Positions 16,615 through 25,092 of a stretch of 64,000 nt of DNA are shown here, one piece after another. Numbering within the stretch: position 1 is the stretch's first letter; each line of letters starts with the position of its first letter. A program made the position numbers and the translations under genes. Source of the DNA: Algicoccus sp048820935 (GTDB taxonomy: Bacteria > Pseudomonadota > Gammaproteobacteria > Burkholderiales > Burkholderiaceae_B); assembly GCF_048820935.1 (NCBI RefSeq), contig NZ_JBMERD010000013.1, positions 18,192 through 82,191 of the forward strand. The letters are read 5' to 3'. The notes beneath the pieces were generated by a model. That model saw only the letters and a program-made list of their open reading frames with translations. It searched no databases and had not been told where the DNA came from.

Positions 16615-17751
16615 ATGAGTCAAGATAATCCTGCACTGCAGGCGCCTGAATATATTCAGGCTATTCAGCCGTATATTCCCGGAAAACCCATCGAGGATTT
16701 GGTGCGTGAGTACGGTTTGTCACCAGAGAACGTGGTGAAACTGGCTTCCAATGAAAACCCCATGGGCATGCCGGCCTCAGCACGGAAAGCCATTGAGTCC
16801 GTGATCAGCGGATTGAGCCGTTACCCCGATCCGGGTGGTTACGACTTAAAGCAGACGATTGCAACGCGATTGGATGTGCCTGCATCTTGGGTCACGTTGG
16901 GCAATGGCTCGAACGACATCCTAGAAATGTTGGGTATAGCTTTGCTGGATCAGGACAGTGCAGCTGTCTATTCACAATATTCGTTTGTGGTTTATCGCTT
17001 GGCGACACAAGCCCGAGGTGCGCAACACCGTATGGTGCCAGCAGTGGATTATGGACATGACTTGCCAGGCATGCTTCAAGCCATTGATGAGCAAACACGG
17101 GTTGTGTTTATTGCCAACCCGAACAATCCGACTGGGACATTTTTAGGTCACGACGCAATTGAGTCTTTTGTGTCGCAGGTCTATCAGCGTTTTGGTAGCC
17201 GTGTCACTGTGGTGTTGGATGAGGCGTACAACGAATTTATTGAACCTGACCAACGTGTTGATAGCGTGTCGCTCGTGCGTCGTTATAGCAATGTGGTCGT
17301 GACTCGTAGTTTTTCTAAAGTATATGGGTTGGCAGGTTTGCGCGTTGGTTACGCATTGGCTCAACCTGCATTGACAGAGCTGTTGGCGCGTGTGCGTCAA
17401 CCTTTTAACGTCAATACCTTGGCACAAGTAGCAGCGATTGCCGCTTTGGCTGATGATGCATTTGTCACTGCTAGTGCGCAGAATAATGCACAAGGGAAAG
17501 ACGTTCTGCAAAGTGGTTTTGAAAAACTGGGTTTAACGTATGTGCCCAGTTTTGCGAACTTTGTGCTCGTGAAAGTGGGTGATGCAGTAGGTATTAACCA
17601 AGCTTTGTTAAAGCGCGGTGTGATTGTGCGACCAGTGGCCGCAGATGGTCTACCCGAATGGTTGCGAGTCACCATCGGTTTGCCCCATGAAAACCAACGT
17701 TTTCTGGACGCATTGACCGAAGTGCTTCAGACTGCTGAACGGTCTGCTTGA
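16615..17751 (+). CDS. hisC: Histidinol-phosphate/aromatic aminotransferase
   Basis: A fold-type I aminotransferase of 378 residues with NPNNPTGT (168-175), the aspartate loop VVLDEAYNEF and the PLP lysine K235 in RSFSKVYGLAGLR. By sequence it is HisC. Its place between pheA and tyrA suggests that it also, or mainly, transaminates phenylpyruvate, hydroxyphenylpyruvate or prephenate; many betaproteobacteria have a second hisC in the his operon. It starts 22 bp after pheA, and its TGA overlaps the tyrA ATG by one base. Confidence 0.9.
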   Translation: MSQDNPALQAPEYIQAIQPYIPGKPIEDLVREYGLSPENVVKLASNENPMGMPASARKAIESVISGLSRYPDPGGYDLKQTIATRLDVPASWVTLGNGSNDILEMLGIALLDQDSAAVYSQYSFVVYRLATQARGAQHRMVPAVDYGHDLPGMLQAIDEQTRVVFIANPNNPTGTFLGHDAIESFVSQVYQRFGSRVTVVLDEAYNEFIEPDQRVDSVSLVRRYSNVVVTRSFSKVYGLAGLRVGYALAQPALTELLARVRQPFNVNTLAQVAAIAALADDAFVTASAQNNAQGKDVLQSGFEKLGLTYVPSFANFVLVKVGDAVGINQALLKRGVIVRPVAADGLPEWLRVTIGLPHENQRFLDALTEVLQTAERSA

Positions 17752-18626
17752 TGAAATCGAATAAGCGGATTGAAACTTTAGCCATCATCGGCGCGGGGCT
17801 GATTGGTGGCTCATTTGCGCTTGCGCTGAAAGAAGCGGGTCGAGTTGAACGTGTTCTAGGGGTCGGGCGCAGTCTTGAATCCTTGGAGCAAGCCAAAGCG
17901 CTCGGTGTGATCGATGAAGTGGCGACGTTGGAACAAGCGGCTCAAGAGGCAGATCTGATTCTGGTTGCTGTGCCAGTGGGGGCGTTTGCAAATGTTTTTG
18001 CAACGCTTAAACCACATTTGACAGATCGTGTGATCTTGACCGATGCGGGGAGCACTAAAGGCAATGTGGTGAAGGTGGCACGCGAGTTTTTGCAAGAACG
18101 CGTATCTCAGTTTGTGCCAGCACACCCGATGGCAGGCTCACATTTATGTGGTCCAGAAGCGGCGCGCGCAGATCTTTACGTTGATCGTAAATTGATTTTA
18201 TGTCCTTTGCCAGAAAATGCACCTGAGACGGTTCGTGTTGTGGAGTCCATGTGGCGCGCCTGTGGCGCACGAATTTTAGAGATGCCTTGGGAGCAGCATG
18301 ACGAAGCTGTTGCTGCAATCAGTCATTTGCCACACTGGTTAGCCGCCATGTACGTTTATCAAATCACACAGGCAGCCGATGCTGACGTGAAGTTTGAGGT
18401 TGCAGGCACAGGTTTTGCGGATTTTACTCGCGTGGCGCAAGGCTCTGATGAGATGTGGCGAGATATTTTCATGGTCAATCGGGATGCGGTGTGTTCACAG
18501 TTGGCTGAGTTTGAGACTCAGTTGGCACAAGCCCGAGAGGCTTTGGAACGAGAAGATTTTGACTGGATCGTGCAAATGCTCAGAGTGAGTGCAAAAGCAC
18601 GTCAGGATTGGGAGAAACAAAGGTGA
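17751..18626 (+). CDS. tyrA: Prephenate/arogenate dehydrogenase
   Basis: A protein of 291 residues from the ATG at 17751 (TGATG overlap with hisC). A TTG at 17748 is in frame but less likely. The N-terminal Rossmann fold has LAIIGAGLIGGSFA. The catalytic-domain motifs TDAGSTKG, VPAHPMAGSHLCGPEAA and AISHLPHWLA are present. It oxidatively decarboxylates prephenate (or arogenate) towards tyrosine using NAD(P)+. There is no fused chorismate mutase, in agreement with the mutase domain being on PheA. Its stop overlaps the preferred aroA GTG start by 4 bases. Confidence 0.94.
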   Translation: MKSNKRIETLAIIGAGLIGGSFALALKEAGRVERVLGVGRSLESLEQAKALGVIDEVATLEQAAQEADLILVAVPVGAFANVFATLKPHLTDRVILTDAGSTKGNVVKVAREFLQERVSQFVPAHPMAGSHLCGPEAARADLYVDRKLILCPLPENAPETVRVVESMWRACGARILEMPWEQHDEAVAAISHLPHWLAAMYVYQITQAADADVKFEVAGTGFADFTRVAQGSDEMWRDIFMVNRDAVCSQLAEFETQLAQAREALEREDFDWIVQMLRVSAKARQDWEKQR

Positions 18627-19954
18627 GTTCAAAATTGCCAACATTGCGTTTGAAGCCGGTTCAAAGCGCACAAGGTGTGGTGGATTTGCCGGGTTCTAAG
18701 AGTATTTCAAACCGTGTGTTACTGCTGGCTGCGCTGACCAAGGGCAGTACCGTGGTGCGTGGGTTGCTGGATTCTGATGATACGCAAGTCATGCTTGCTT
18801 CACTCAAAGCACTCGGTGTTGACATCGAGATGTTGAGTGAGGATACGGTTCGGGTGACAAGTCAGGGAAGTTTGGCGATTGATCCGGTTGAACTCTTTTT
18901 AGGGAATGCTGGAACCGCATTTCGCCCATTGACTGCTGCGCTTGCTCTGTCACAAGGGACTTATCGATTGGATGGGATTGCGCGTATGCGTGAGCGTCCG
19001 ATTGGTGATTTAGTCGATGCATTGCGCCAACTGGGTGCCAATATCCAGTATCTACAAAACCCGGGCTACCCACCCTTGCAAATTGAGCCTGGTGATATTT
19101 GCGGTGAGTCAGTTTTGGTGAAAGGCTCGGTGTCTAGCCAATTTCTGACAGCTTTGTTGATGGCTGCACCTCTAGTGACGCAGCAGACAGAGCGAGATCT
19201 GGTGATTAAGGTTGATGGGCAACTGATCTCTCAGCCCTATATCGATATCACCTTGAAGATGATGGCGCAGTTTGGGGTTCAGGTGGCGCGTTTGACGCAA
19301 GATGATGGCTCACCAGCATTCCGAATTGATGCGCAATCAACCTATGCGTCTCCGACAGAGATTCAGGTGGAGGGCGATGCGTCTTCAGCCTCGTATTTTC
19401 TTGCGTTAGGTCTTTTAGGCGGCGGACCGCTGACAATTCGAGGCGTTGGTTCGACCAGTGTGCAAGGTGACGTCGGTTTTGTAGAACACATCCGTGCCAT
19501 GGGTGCAGAGGTTGAAATGCAGGCGCATGAGATGACTGTGAGTGCCCAGGGTGTGGCCAATGGGGCGCGATTGCGTGCCTTTGATACCGATTTCAATTTG
19601 ATTCCGGATGCCGCAATGACGGCCGCGGTTCTTGCGGCTTTTGCGGATGGTCCGTGTTATTTGCGAAATATTGGAAGTTGGCGCGTCAAAGAAACCGATC
19701 GGATTGATGCTATGCGCAACGAACTACGCAAGTTGGGTGCGACTGTTGAATCGGGTCCGGATTGGCTTTGTGTGCATCCGATTGAGACAGGGCAGTGGCG
19801 TTCAGCCTCGATAGCAACCTATGACGATCATCGGATGGCAATGTGCTTTTCTTTGATGGCATTTGGATCAGTGGATGTTGTGATTGAAGATCCTGACTGT
19901 GTTTCAAAGACCTTTCCGACCTATTTCTCTGTATACGACACCTTAGTGAGTTGA
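18623..19954 (+). CDS. aroA: 3-phosphoshikimate 1-carboxyvinyltransferase (EPSP synthase)
   Basis: A protein of 443 residues from the GTG at 18623, which overlaps the tyrA stop (GTGA) and has GGAG about 9 bases upstream; an in-frame TTG at 18608 would add five residues. EPSP synthase motifs are LPGSKSISNRVLLLAAL (with the invariant K and S), LFLGNAGTAFRPL, RMRERPIGDLVDALRQLG and YDDHRMAMCFSL. It joins shikimate 3-phosphate and PEP. It resembles class I enzymes. The loop usually written GNAGTAMRPL has Phe instead of Met here, a change I noted without assigning an effect. Confidence 0.95.
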   Translation: MSSKLPTLRLKPVQSAQGVVDLPGSKSISNRVLLLAALTKGSTVVRGLLDSDDTQVMLASLKALGVDIEMLSEDTVRVTSQGSLAIDPVELFLGNAGTAFRPLTAALALSQGTYRLDGIARMRERPIGDLVDALRQLGANIQYLQNPGYPPLQIEPGDICGESVLVKGSVSSQFLTALLMAAPLVTQQTERDLVIKVDGQLISQPYIDITLKMMAQFGVQVARLTQDDGSPAFRIDAQSTYASPTEIQVEGDASSASYFLALGLLGGGPLTIRGVGSTSVQGDVGFVEHIRAMGAEVEMQAHEMTVSAQGVANGARLRAFDTDFNLIPDAAMTAAVLAAFADGPCYLRNIGSWRVKETDRIDAMRNELRKLGATVESGPDWLCVHPIETGQWRSASIATYDDHRMAMCFSLMAFGSVDVVIEDPDCVSKTFPTYFSVYDTLVS

Positions 19955-19963
19955 GGTTCAGAT

Positions 19964-20635
19964 ATGAATACTGCAACAACCATCCCTGTGATTGCGATTG
20001 ATGGGCCAACTGCCTCGGGTAAGGGAACTGTCTCGGCACGGATTGCCAAGCAACTTGGCTGGCATATGTTGGATAGCGGTGCCATTTACCGGATTGCCGC
20101 TTTTGCGGTGTTGAAGGCGGGTATTAATCCCGAAGATCATGCGCATGCGTTGGAGTTGATTCGTAAGATCAAGATTCGTTTTGAGGACGATCGTGCATTT
20201 CTGGACGAGCAAGACGTCACACAAGAGATCCGTCAGGAGCATGTCGGTAATCTGGCCTCAAGGCTGGCCCCGAATGCAGAATTACGTGCTGCATTGCTAG
20301 AACTGCAAAGAGATTTCAAAAGAGCACCGGGTTTGGTGGCAGACGGGCGCGATATGGGAACCGTGGTGTTTCCAGATGCGACCCTCAAAATCTATCTGGA
20401 AGCTGATGTTGAAGCGCGGGCACGCCGCCGTTATCAACAGCTAGTGATTCAAGGTAAGCAAACCAAGCTTGAAGCGGTTTTAGCCGATCTGCAAAGTCGG
20501 GATGCGCGGGACATGGAGCGTGAAGTGGCGCCGCTAAGACCTGCAGAGGATGCGCAACGCATCGATTCATCTGAACTTTCGATTGATGAAACAGTGGATC
20601 GGATTCTCTCGTGTTGGGAAGCGGTGAAGCAATAA
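19964..20635 (+). CDS. cmk: Cytidylate kinase
   Basis: A protein of 223 residues that phosphorylates CMP and dCMP. The P-loop is IDGPTASGKGT (12-22), followed by LDSGAIYR. The CMP-binding region includes VADGRDMGTVVFPDATLKIYL and the lid ARARRRYQQL. It follows aroA by 9 bp and precedes rpsA, as in most proteobacteria. Confidence 0.96.
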   Translation: MNTATTIPVIAIDGPTASGKGTVSARIAKQLGWHMLDSGAIYRIAAFAVLKAGINPEDHAHALELIRKIKIRFEDDRAFLDEQDVTQEIRQEHVGNLASRLAPNAELRAALLELQRDFKRAPGLVADGRDMGTVVFPDATLKIYLEADVEARARRRYQQLVIQGKQTKLEAVLADLQSRDARDMEREVAPLRPAEDAQRIDSSELSIDETVDRILSCWEAVKQ

Positions 20636-20929
20636 TTCCAAGTCGATTGTTTCCTGCATTTTGGGCTGGACGGTTTATTTTTATAAAGTCCATCTAACTT
20701 CTTGATCGATAAAGAAAACTCTGTTAAATTACTGAGTTCCTTCTGTAATTGGTTTGTCTGTCTGCCAGAAATGGCTGGTTTTACAGATGAAATGGTGCGC
20801 AGAGAGGAGACGAAATGGCTGTGCTTAGGGTATTGAATGTTGTGAGCCCGATGTGCAGTGTTTACTAACACCACTCCTTCGTACAGGGGTGTGATTACGG
20901 GCCCGATGGGCCACTCGGATATATTTTAC
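20636..20929 (+). promoter_or_regulatory. rpsA promoter and leader
   Basis: TTGATC (20702-20707) and TAAATT (20725-20730), spaced by 17 bp, form a plausible sigma-70 promoter for rpsA, giving a leader of about 190 nt. No standard Shine-Dalgarno sequence precedes the preferred ATG at 20930. A short GC hairpin (GGCCC-GAT-GGGCC, about 20900-20912) ends some 17 bases before it. S1 mRNAs in E. coli also lack a strong ribosome site and are autoregulated by S1, so this leader may act likewise. Confidence 0.5.
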
Positions 20930-22648
20930 ATGTCAACTCAACCAACTATGGCCGACCTGACCGGCGGCGTCAGTTTTGCAGACCTCTTTGCTCAAAGTCT
21001 TGAAAATCAGGATATGAAAGCAGGTGAGGTGATCTCTGCTGAAGTGATTCGCGTAGACCACAACTTTGTCGTTGTGAACGCAGGATTGAAATCGGAAGCC
21101 TTGATTCCGATTGAAGAGTTTTTGAATGACCAGGGTGAACTGGAAGTCAGCGACGGCGATTTCGTGTCTGTTGCGATTGATTCACTCGAAAACGGTTACG
21201 GCGATACCATTTTGTCACGTGATCGTGCCAAGCGTCTGTCAGCATGGCTGTCGCTGGAGCAAGCCCTCGAAAATAATGAGCTGGTGACCGGTACGATTAC
21301 AGGCCGTGTCAAAGGCGGTTTGACCGTGATGACGAACGGCATCCGTGCGTTCTTGCCTGGTTCATTGGTCGATACGCGTCCTGTGAAAGACACAACGCCG
21401 TTCGAAGGCAAAACAACAGAATTCAAAGTGATCAAACTTGATCGCAAGCGTAACAACGTCGTGTTGTCACGTCGTGCCGTGCTGGAAGCCAGCATGGGCG
21501 AAGAGCGCCAGAAACTGCTCGAAACCTTGCAGGAAGGTATGGTCCTCAAGGGTATCGTCAAGAACATCACCGACTACGGTGCGTTCGTGGACCTCGGTGG
21601 TATCGACGGTCTGTTGCACATTACCGATATGGCATGGCGTCGTGTGCGTCACCCATCTGAGGTCTTGAGCGTTGGCGAAGAAATCGATGCAAAAGTCCTG
21701 AAGTTCGACCAAGAAAAGAGCCGCGTCTCATTGGGCGTCAAGCAATTGGGCGAAGATCCATGGATCGGTTTGTCACGTCGTTACCCACAAGGTACACGTC
21801 TGTTCGGTAAGGTGACCAACCTGACCGACTACGGTGCATTTGTTGAAGTAGAAGACGGTATTGAAGGTTTGGTCCACGTTTCAGAAATGGATTGGACGAA
21901 CAAGAACGTTGATCCACGTAAAGTCGTGACATTGGGCGATGAAGTCGAAGTCATGGTTCTGGAAATTGACGAAGACCGCCGCCGTATCTCCTTGGGTATG
22001 AAGCAGTGCCGTGCAAACCCATGGGAAGATTTCTCTGCAAGCTTTAAGCGTGGCGATAAAGTCAGCGGTGCCATCAAATCCATCACCGACTTCGGTGTGT
22101 TTGTGGGTCTGCCTGGCGGTATCGACGGTCTGGTGCACTTGTCTGACCTGTCATGGTCAGAGAATGGCGAAGAAGCCGTGCGCAACTTTAAGAAAGGCGA
22201 CGAAATTGAAACCGTGGTTCTGGCAATCGACACCGACAAAGAGCGTATCTCTCTGGGCGTGAAGCAGCTGGAAGGCGATCCATTCAATAACTACGTGGCT
22301 ACAAACGATCGTGGTGCCGTGGTTCAGGGTACTGTGAAATCAGTTGAGCCTCGCGGTGCTGTCGTGACATTGTCACTGGACGTGGAAGGTTATCTGCGTG
22401 CATCAGAAATGTCGACAGGTCGTGTTGAAGATGCCACAACGTTGATGAAAGAAGGCGACAACATTGAAGCCATGATTATCAACGTGGATCGTAAGACACG
22501 TTCTATCCAGTTGTCGATCAAAGCACGTGACAGCGCTGAAACAGCTGAAACCATGCAGCGCATGACCGAAGCCGGTGCGACCAGCGGAACCACCAACCTG
22601 GGTGCTCTGTTGAAAGCCAAGCTGGATCAGGCTCGCGACGGCGAGTAA
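20930..22648 (+). CDS. rpsA: 30S ribosomal protein S1
   Basis: A protein of 572 residues from the ATG at 20930 (MSTQPTMADLTGG); the longer frame to 20858 reads through the leader and is not family-like. Six S1 (OB-fold) repeats are visible. The first two mediate ribosome binding and the last four bind mRNA; examples are YGAFVDLGGIDGLLHITDMAW, YGAFVEVEDGIEGLVHVSEMDW and FGVFVGLPGGIDGLVHLSDLSW. S1 recruits mRNA to the 30S subunit. The size matches betaproteobacterial S1. The next codon, at 22664, is the GTG of ihfB. Confidence 0.95.
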   Translation: MSTQPTMADLTGGVSFADLFAQSLENQDMKAGEVISAEVIRVDHNFVVVNAGLKSEALIPIEEFLNDQGELEVSDGDFVSVAIDSLENGYGDTILSRDRAKRLSAWLSLEQALENNELVTGTITGRVKGGLTVMTNGIRAFLPGSLVDTRPVKDTTPFEGKTTEFKVIKLDRKRNNVVLSRRAVLEASMGEERQKLLETLQEGMVLKGIVKNITDYGAFVDLGGIDGLLHITDMAWRRVRHPSEVLSVGEEIDAKVLKFDQEKSRVSLGVKQLGEDPWIGLSRRYPQGTRLFGKVTNLTDYGAFVEVEDGIEGLVHVSEMDWTNKNVDPRKVVTLGDEVEVMVLEIDEDRRRISLGMKQCRANPWEDFSASFKRGDKVSGAIKSITDFGVFVGLPGGIDGLVHLSDLSWSENGEEAVRNFKKGDEIETVVLAIDTDKERISLGVKQLEGDPFNNYVATNDRGAVVQGTVKSVEPRGAVVTLSLDVEGYLRASEMSTGRVEDATTLMKEGDNIEAMIINVDRKTRSIQLSIKARDSAETAETMQRMTEAGATSGTTNLGALLKAKLDQARDGE

Positions 22649-22663
22649 TCGGGTCGTTTTATC

Positions 22664-22960
22664 GTGACGAAATCAGAATTGATCACGGCAATCGCGCAGA
22701 GCTATCCTCAGCTCAGCGCGAGCGATGCCGACATCGCTGTTAAGACGATACTCGAAGCCATGACCGATTCCTTGGCGAACGGTCAGCGGATTGAGATCCG
22801 TGGCTTCGGTAGCTTCTCACTTTCTGAACGTTCACCGAGAGTGGGACGCAACCCGAAAACTGGTGAAAAAGTACAGGTGCCTGGTAAAAAGGTGCCGCAT
22901 TTTAAGGCGGGTAAACAGCTTCGCGAAGAGGTTGATTATAAAAATCAAACGAAGAACTAA
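22664..22960 (+). CDS. ihfB: Integration host factor subunit beta
   Basis: A nucleoid protein of 98 residues, GTG start. It has the HU/IHF fold with RIEIRGFGSFSLSERSPRVG and RNPKTGEKVQVPGKKVPHFKAGK; the PxxK-type beta-arm tip contains the intercalating proline. It forms a heterodimer with IhfA that bends DNA sharply. It follows rpsA by 15 bp, as in most beta- and gammaproteobacteria, and is followed by a strong terminator. Confidence 0.95.
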   Translation: MTKSELITAIAQSYPQLSASDADIAVKTILEAMTDSLANGQRIEIRGFGSFSLSERSPRVGRNPKTGEKVQVPGKKVPHFKAGKQLREEVDYKNQTKN

Positions 22961-22985
22961 AGCGAAGCTTTAATATCAGCCTGAT

Positions 22986-23028
22986 AGGGGCGAACAAATT
23001 CAAATGGATTTGTTCGCCCCTGTTTTTT
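22986..23028 (+). terminator. Rho-independent terminator of rpsA-ihfB
   Basis: A perfect 14-bp stem (22986-22999 with 23008-23021), an 8-base loop and then T6 at 23023-23028. It ends the cmk/rpsA/ihfB transcription unit. Confidence 0.95.
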
Positions 23029-23070
23029 GGGAAACCGATTGCACATAATGTGTAATTTTTTCTCAAACGC

Positions 23071-23134
23071 AAAAAAGCCCACGGGCTGGGCTTACCAACA
23101 ACAAATTCAGGTAAGCAAGACCATGGGCGATACC
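23071..23134 (-). ncRNA. Candidate small RNA of about 64 nt between ihfB and lapA
   Basis: On the minus strand a promoter (see 23141-23169) is followed about 7 nt later by a compact structured unit ending in a terminator. The transcript would start near 23134 with GGTATCGCCCATGG. It contains an inner hairpin GCTTACC/GGTAAGC with a 13-nt U-rich loop, flanked by GCCCA/TGGGC that can pair around it. It ends with AGCCCGTGGGCT (23076-23087) and T6 (23071-23076). The 3' stem GCCCG-TGGGC can form alone or pair with the 5' end, so two folds compete. A five-codon frame ATG GTC TTG CTT ACC TGA (MVLLT) lies at its 5' end. The next gene on this strand is none (ihfB is convergent), so it is not an attenuator of a neighbour. 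I could not match it to a known RNA family. Confidence 0.55.
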
Positions 23135-23140
23135 GTGCAC

Positions 23141-23169
23141 AATATAACCAAAGTCGACATGCTTAGCAA
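23141..23169 (-). promoter_or_regulatory. Promoter of the candidate small RNA
   Basis: On the minus strand TTGCTA (plus 23164-23169) and TATATT (plus 23141-23146) are separated by exactly 17 bp. They match the sigma-70 consensus at 4 of 6 and 5 of 6 positions. No coding sequence overlaps them. Confidence 0.55.
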
Positions 23170-23339
23170 AGAACTGATTTTTGTGTACTGTTAAGCAGAA
23201 GCGTCTGAAATTGTTAGCCTAAGAGGCTGAATGAGGAACGTTTCCATCTGAATGTGTGTTTGCAAGGCTCAGTCGACTTGCGGTCGGTTTACAATGCGTC
23301 AGACACTCCCACACTTCGCCTTTTCTGGGGTAGAAAAAC

Positions 23340-23663
23340 ATGCGCTATGTAGTCTGGACAATCCGCCTAATTATTTTTATTGCAGTTCTTTTATTTGCTT
23401 ATCACAATGTGACGCCAGTCGACGTTGTGTTCTACGACGGCGTGAGCTTGTCCGATGTGCCCTTAATTGTGGTGCTTTTGGTGACTTTTGTGATTGGTGC
23501 CGTGTTTGGTGCCATTTTAATGATGCCCGGACGTTGGCGGCGTTGGCGCGAATCAGGTCGTTTGCGCAAAGACTTGTCTAAAGCCAAATCATCTGCTCGT
23601 CCCACAACTGAGAAAGCAGCGCAAGGTTCGCCAGCAACGCCGTCAGATGTCGCGCCGTTATAA
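23340..23663 (+). CDS. lapA: LapA family membrane protein (DUF1049)
   Basis: An inner-membrane protein of 107 residues with two transmembrane helices (about 4-24 and 39-62), the second containing the family pattern FVIGAVFGAILMMP. It ends in a basic and low-complexity cytoplasmic tail (Lys/Arg, then Ala/Pro/Thr). LapA (YciS) works with LapB in the control of lipopolysaccharide assembly and LpxC turnover. It is followed by lapB after 18 bp. Confidence 0.85.
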   Translation: MRYVVWTIRLIIFIAVLLFAYHNVTPVDVVFYDGVSLSDVPLIVVLLVTFVIGAVFGAILMMPGRWRRWRESGRLRKDLSKAKSSARPTTEKAAQGSPATPSDVAPL

Positions 23664-23681
23664 ACCGAAGGAAAGATAGCA

Positions 23682-24917
23682 ATGGATTTTGAGTCCTGGT
23701 GGTTGATTTTTTTACCACTTCTGTTTGGCTTGGGTTGGCTCTCTGCGCGGTATGACTTAAGGCATATGATGAGCGAAAGTCGCACATTGCCTGATTCCTA
23801 TTTCAAAGGGCTGAACTTTTTACTTAATGAGCAGCCTGACCGAGCCATTGATGCATTTATCGAAGTCACGAAGCTCGATACGGAAACGACGGAGCTGCAC
23901 TTTGCACTCGGAAACTTGTTTCGCAGACGTGGTGAGATGGAGCGTGCGATTCGGGTGCATCAAAGCCTTTTATCAAGATCGGATTTGCCTGCACGTGATC
24001 GTGAGCATGCTTTACATGAAATTGCGCAGGATTATTTGAAGGCAGGCATGCTGGATCGGGCTGAAATGGCGTTTCAGGAATTAAGTGATACGCGCTATGG
24101 CAAGCGTGCCGCTAAAGCGCTCGTACGCATCTATGAAACAGAGCATGACTGGCCACGGGCGATTAAAGCGGTCCAGAATTTAGGCAAACTCACGGGTGAG
24201 TCGGTCCCGCAAGCCGTTCATTACCATTGTGAGCTAGCTGAGTTGTCGTTGGCCAAGCCCAAGCCTGATACTGAAACGGCCATGAAAGAAGTTCGGCAAG
24301 CGATGGATTTGATTGCCCGGGATGCGCAAGCAACACAAGCTTCGAAAGCTCGGGTGCAAATGACATTGGCACAAATTGCACAAGCTAATCAGGATGTTCT
24401 GGCGCAGCGTACGGCGCTTTTAGGTGTTTTAGAGCAAGCACCTGGTTATGCAGGACTGATTGCATCGGCGCTTGTGGAGAATTTCAAGCAAACAAATGAG
24501 CAAGCTGATTTGCTCGTGCGTTTGTCAACACATTACGCAGATTATCCGTCACTGGATTTGTTAAGTGTGTTGTTCGTCTTGAAGCGAGAGTATGAAGGAT
24601 CGGCTGCGGCTTGGAAGTTTATGCGCGAAGCTTTGCGCCATAACACCAGTTTGCTTGCGTTAAATCGTGCATTAAGTCTTGAGCTCCCACAACAAGAGAG
24701 TTCGGTTGAACCCAGTGATGAGATGATTGAAAAAAACCCAATGACCCCTGATTTGGTGTCACAGGTCATTGGGCCGCATACGCAGCGTTTGGATCGCTAT
24801 AGTTGCCAGACTTGTGGTTTCCAAGCCCGTCAGTTTTACTGGCAATGCCCAGGTTGCCACAGTTGGGAGACTTATCGTCCGCTGCGGCTTGAAGAGCTTT
24901 CTGGCGCAAAGGTTTAA
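23682..24917 (+). CDS. lapB: LPS assembly protein LapB (YciM)
   Basis: A protein of 411 residues with an N-terminal membrane anchor (about 5-22), several TPR repeats facing the cytoplasm (for example LLNEQPDRAIDAFIEV, LFRRRGEMERAIRVHQSLL, YLKAGMLDRAEMAFQEL) and a C-terminal rubredoxin-like metal site (C375/C378 and C389/C392). LapB promotes FtsH-dependent degradation of LpxC and so limits lipid A synthesis. Its location next to the ADP-heptose genes fits an LPS-related block. Confidence 0.92.
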   Translation: MDFESWWLIFLPLLFGLGWLSARYDLRHMMSESRTLPDSYFKGLNFLLNEQPDRAIDAFIEVTKLDTETTELHFALGNLFRRRGEMERAIRVHQSLLSRSDLPARDREHALHEIAQDYLKAGMLDRAEMAFQELSDTRYGKRAAKALVRIYETEHDWPRAIKAVQNLGKLTGESVPQAVHYHCELAELSLAKPKPDTETAMKEVRQAMDLIARDAQATQASKARVQMTLAQIAQANQDVLAQRTALLGVLEQAPGYAGLIASALVENFKQTNEQADLLVRLSTHYADYPSLDLLSVLFVLKREYEGSAAAWKFMREALRHNTSLLALNRALSLELPQQESSVEPSDEMIEKNPMTPDLVSQVIGPHTQRLDRYSCQTCGFQARQFYWQCPGCHSWETYRPLRLEELSGAKV

Positions 24918-25055
24918 AGATCAGCACGTTCAGTTCGCAACATCAAACGAATGAACGTTGCTTTGATAGATGTAGATGATTGATAGCTCAATGACAAGGA
25001 TCATGGAGGAATCGAGAATTGGGGTGTGCTGAGAACAGTGCGCCATGCTATCCCA

Positions 25056-25076
25056 CCTCAGGGGAAGTGCCTGAGG
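25056..25076 (+). promoter_or_regulatory. Stem-loop in the hldA leader
   Basis: CCTCAGG (25056-25062) and CCTGAGG (25070-25076) form a perfect 7-bp stem with a 7-base loop, 17 bases before the hldA ATG. No T tract follows, so it is not a typical terminator; a leader structure or operator is possible. Confidence 0.35.
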
Positions 25077-25092
25077 CGTCTCGAAAAAATTG

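Noticed and set aside
18893..18935. AroA loop with Phe in place of Met (GNAGTAFRPL) as a glyphosate-tolerance variant
   Set aside because: The known tolerance residues of this loop (Gly, Thr and Pro positions) are unchanged, so there is no basis for a resistance claim.
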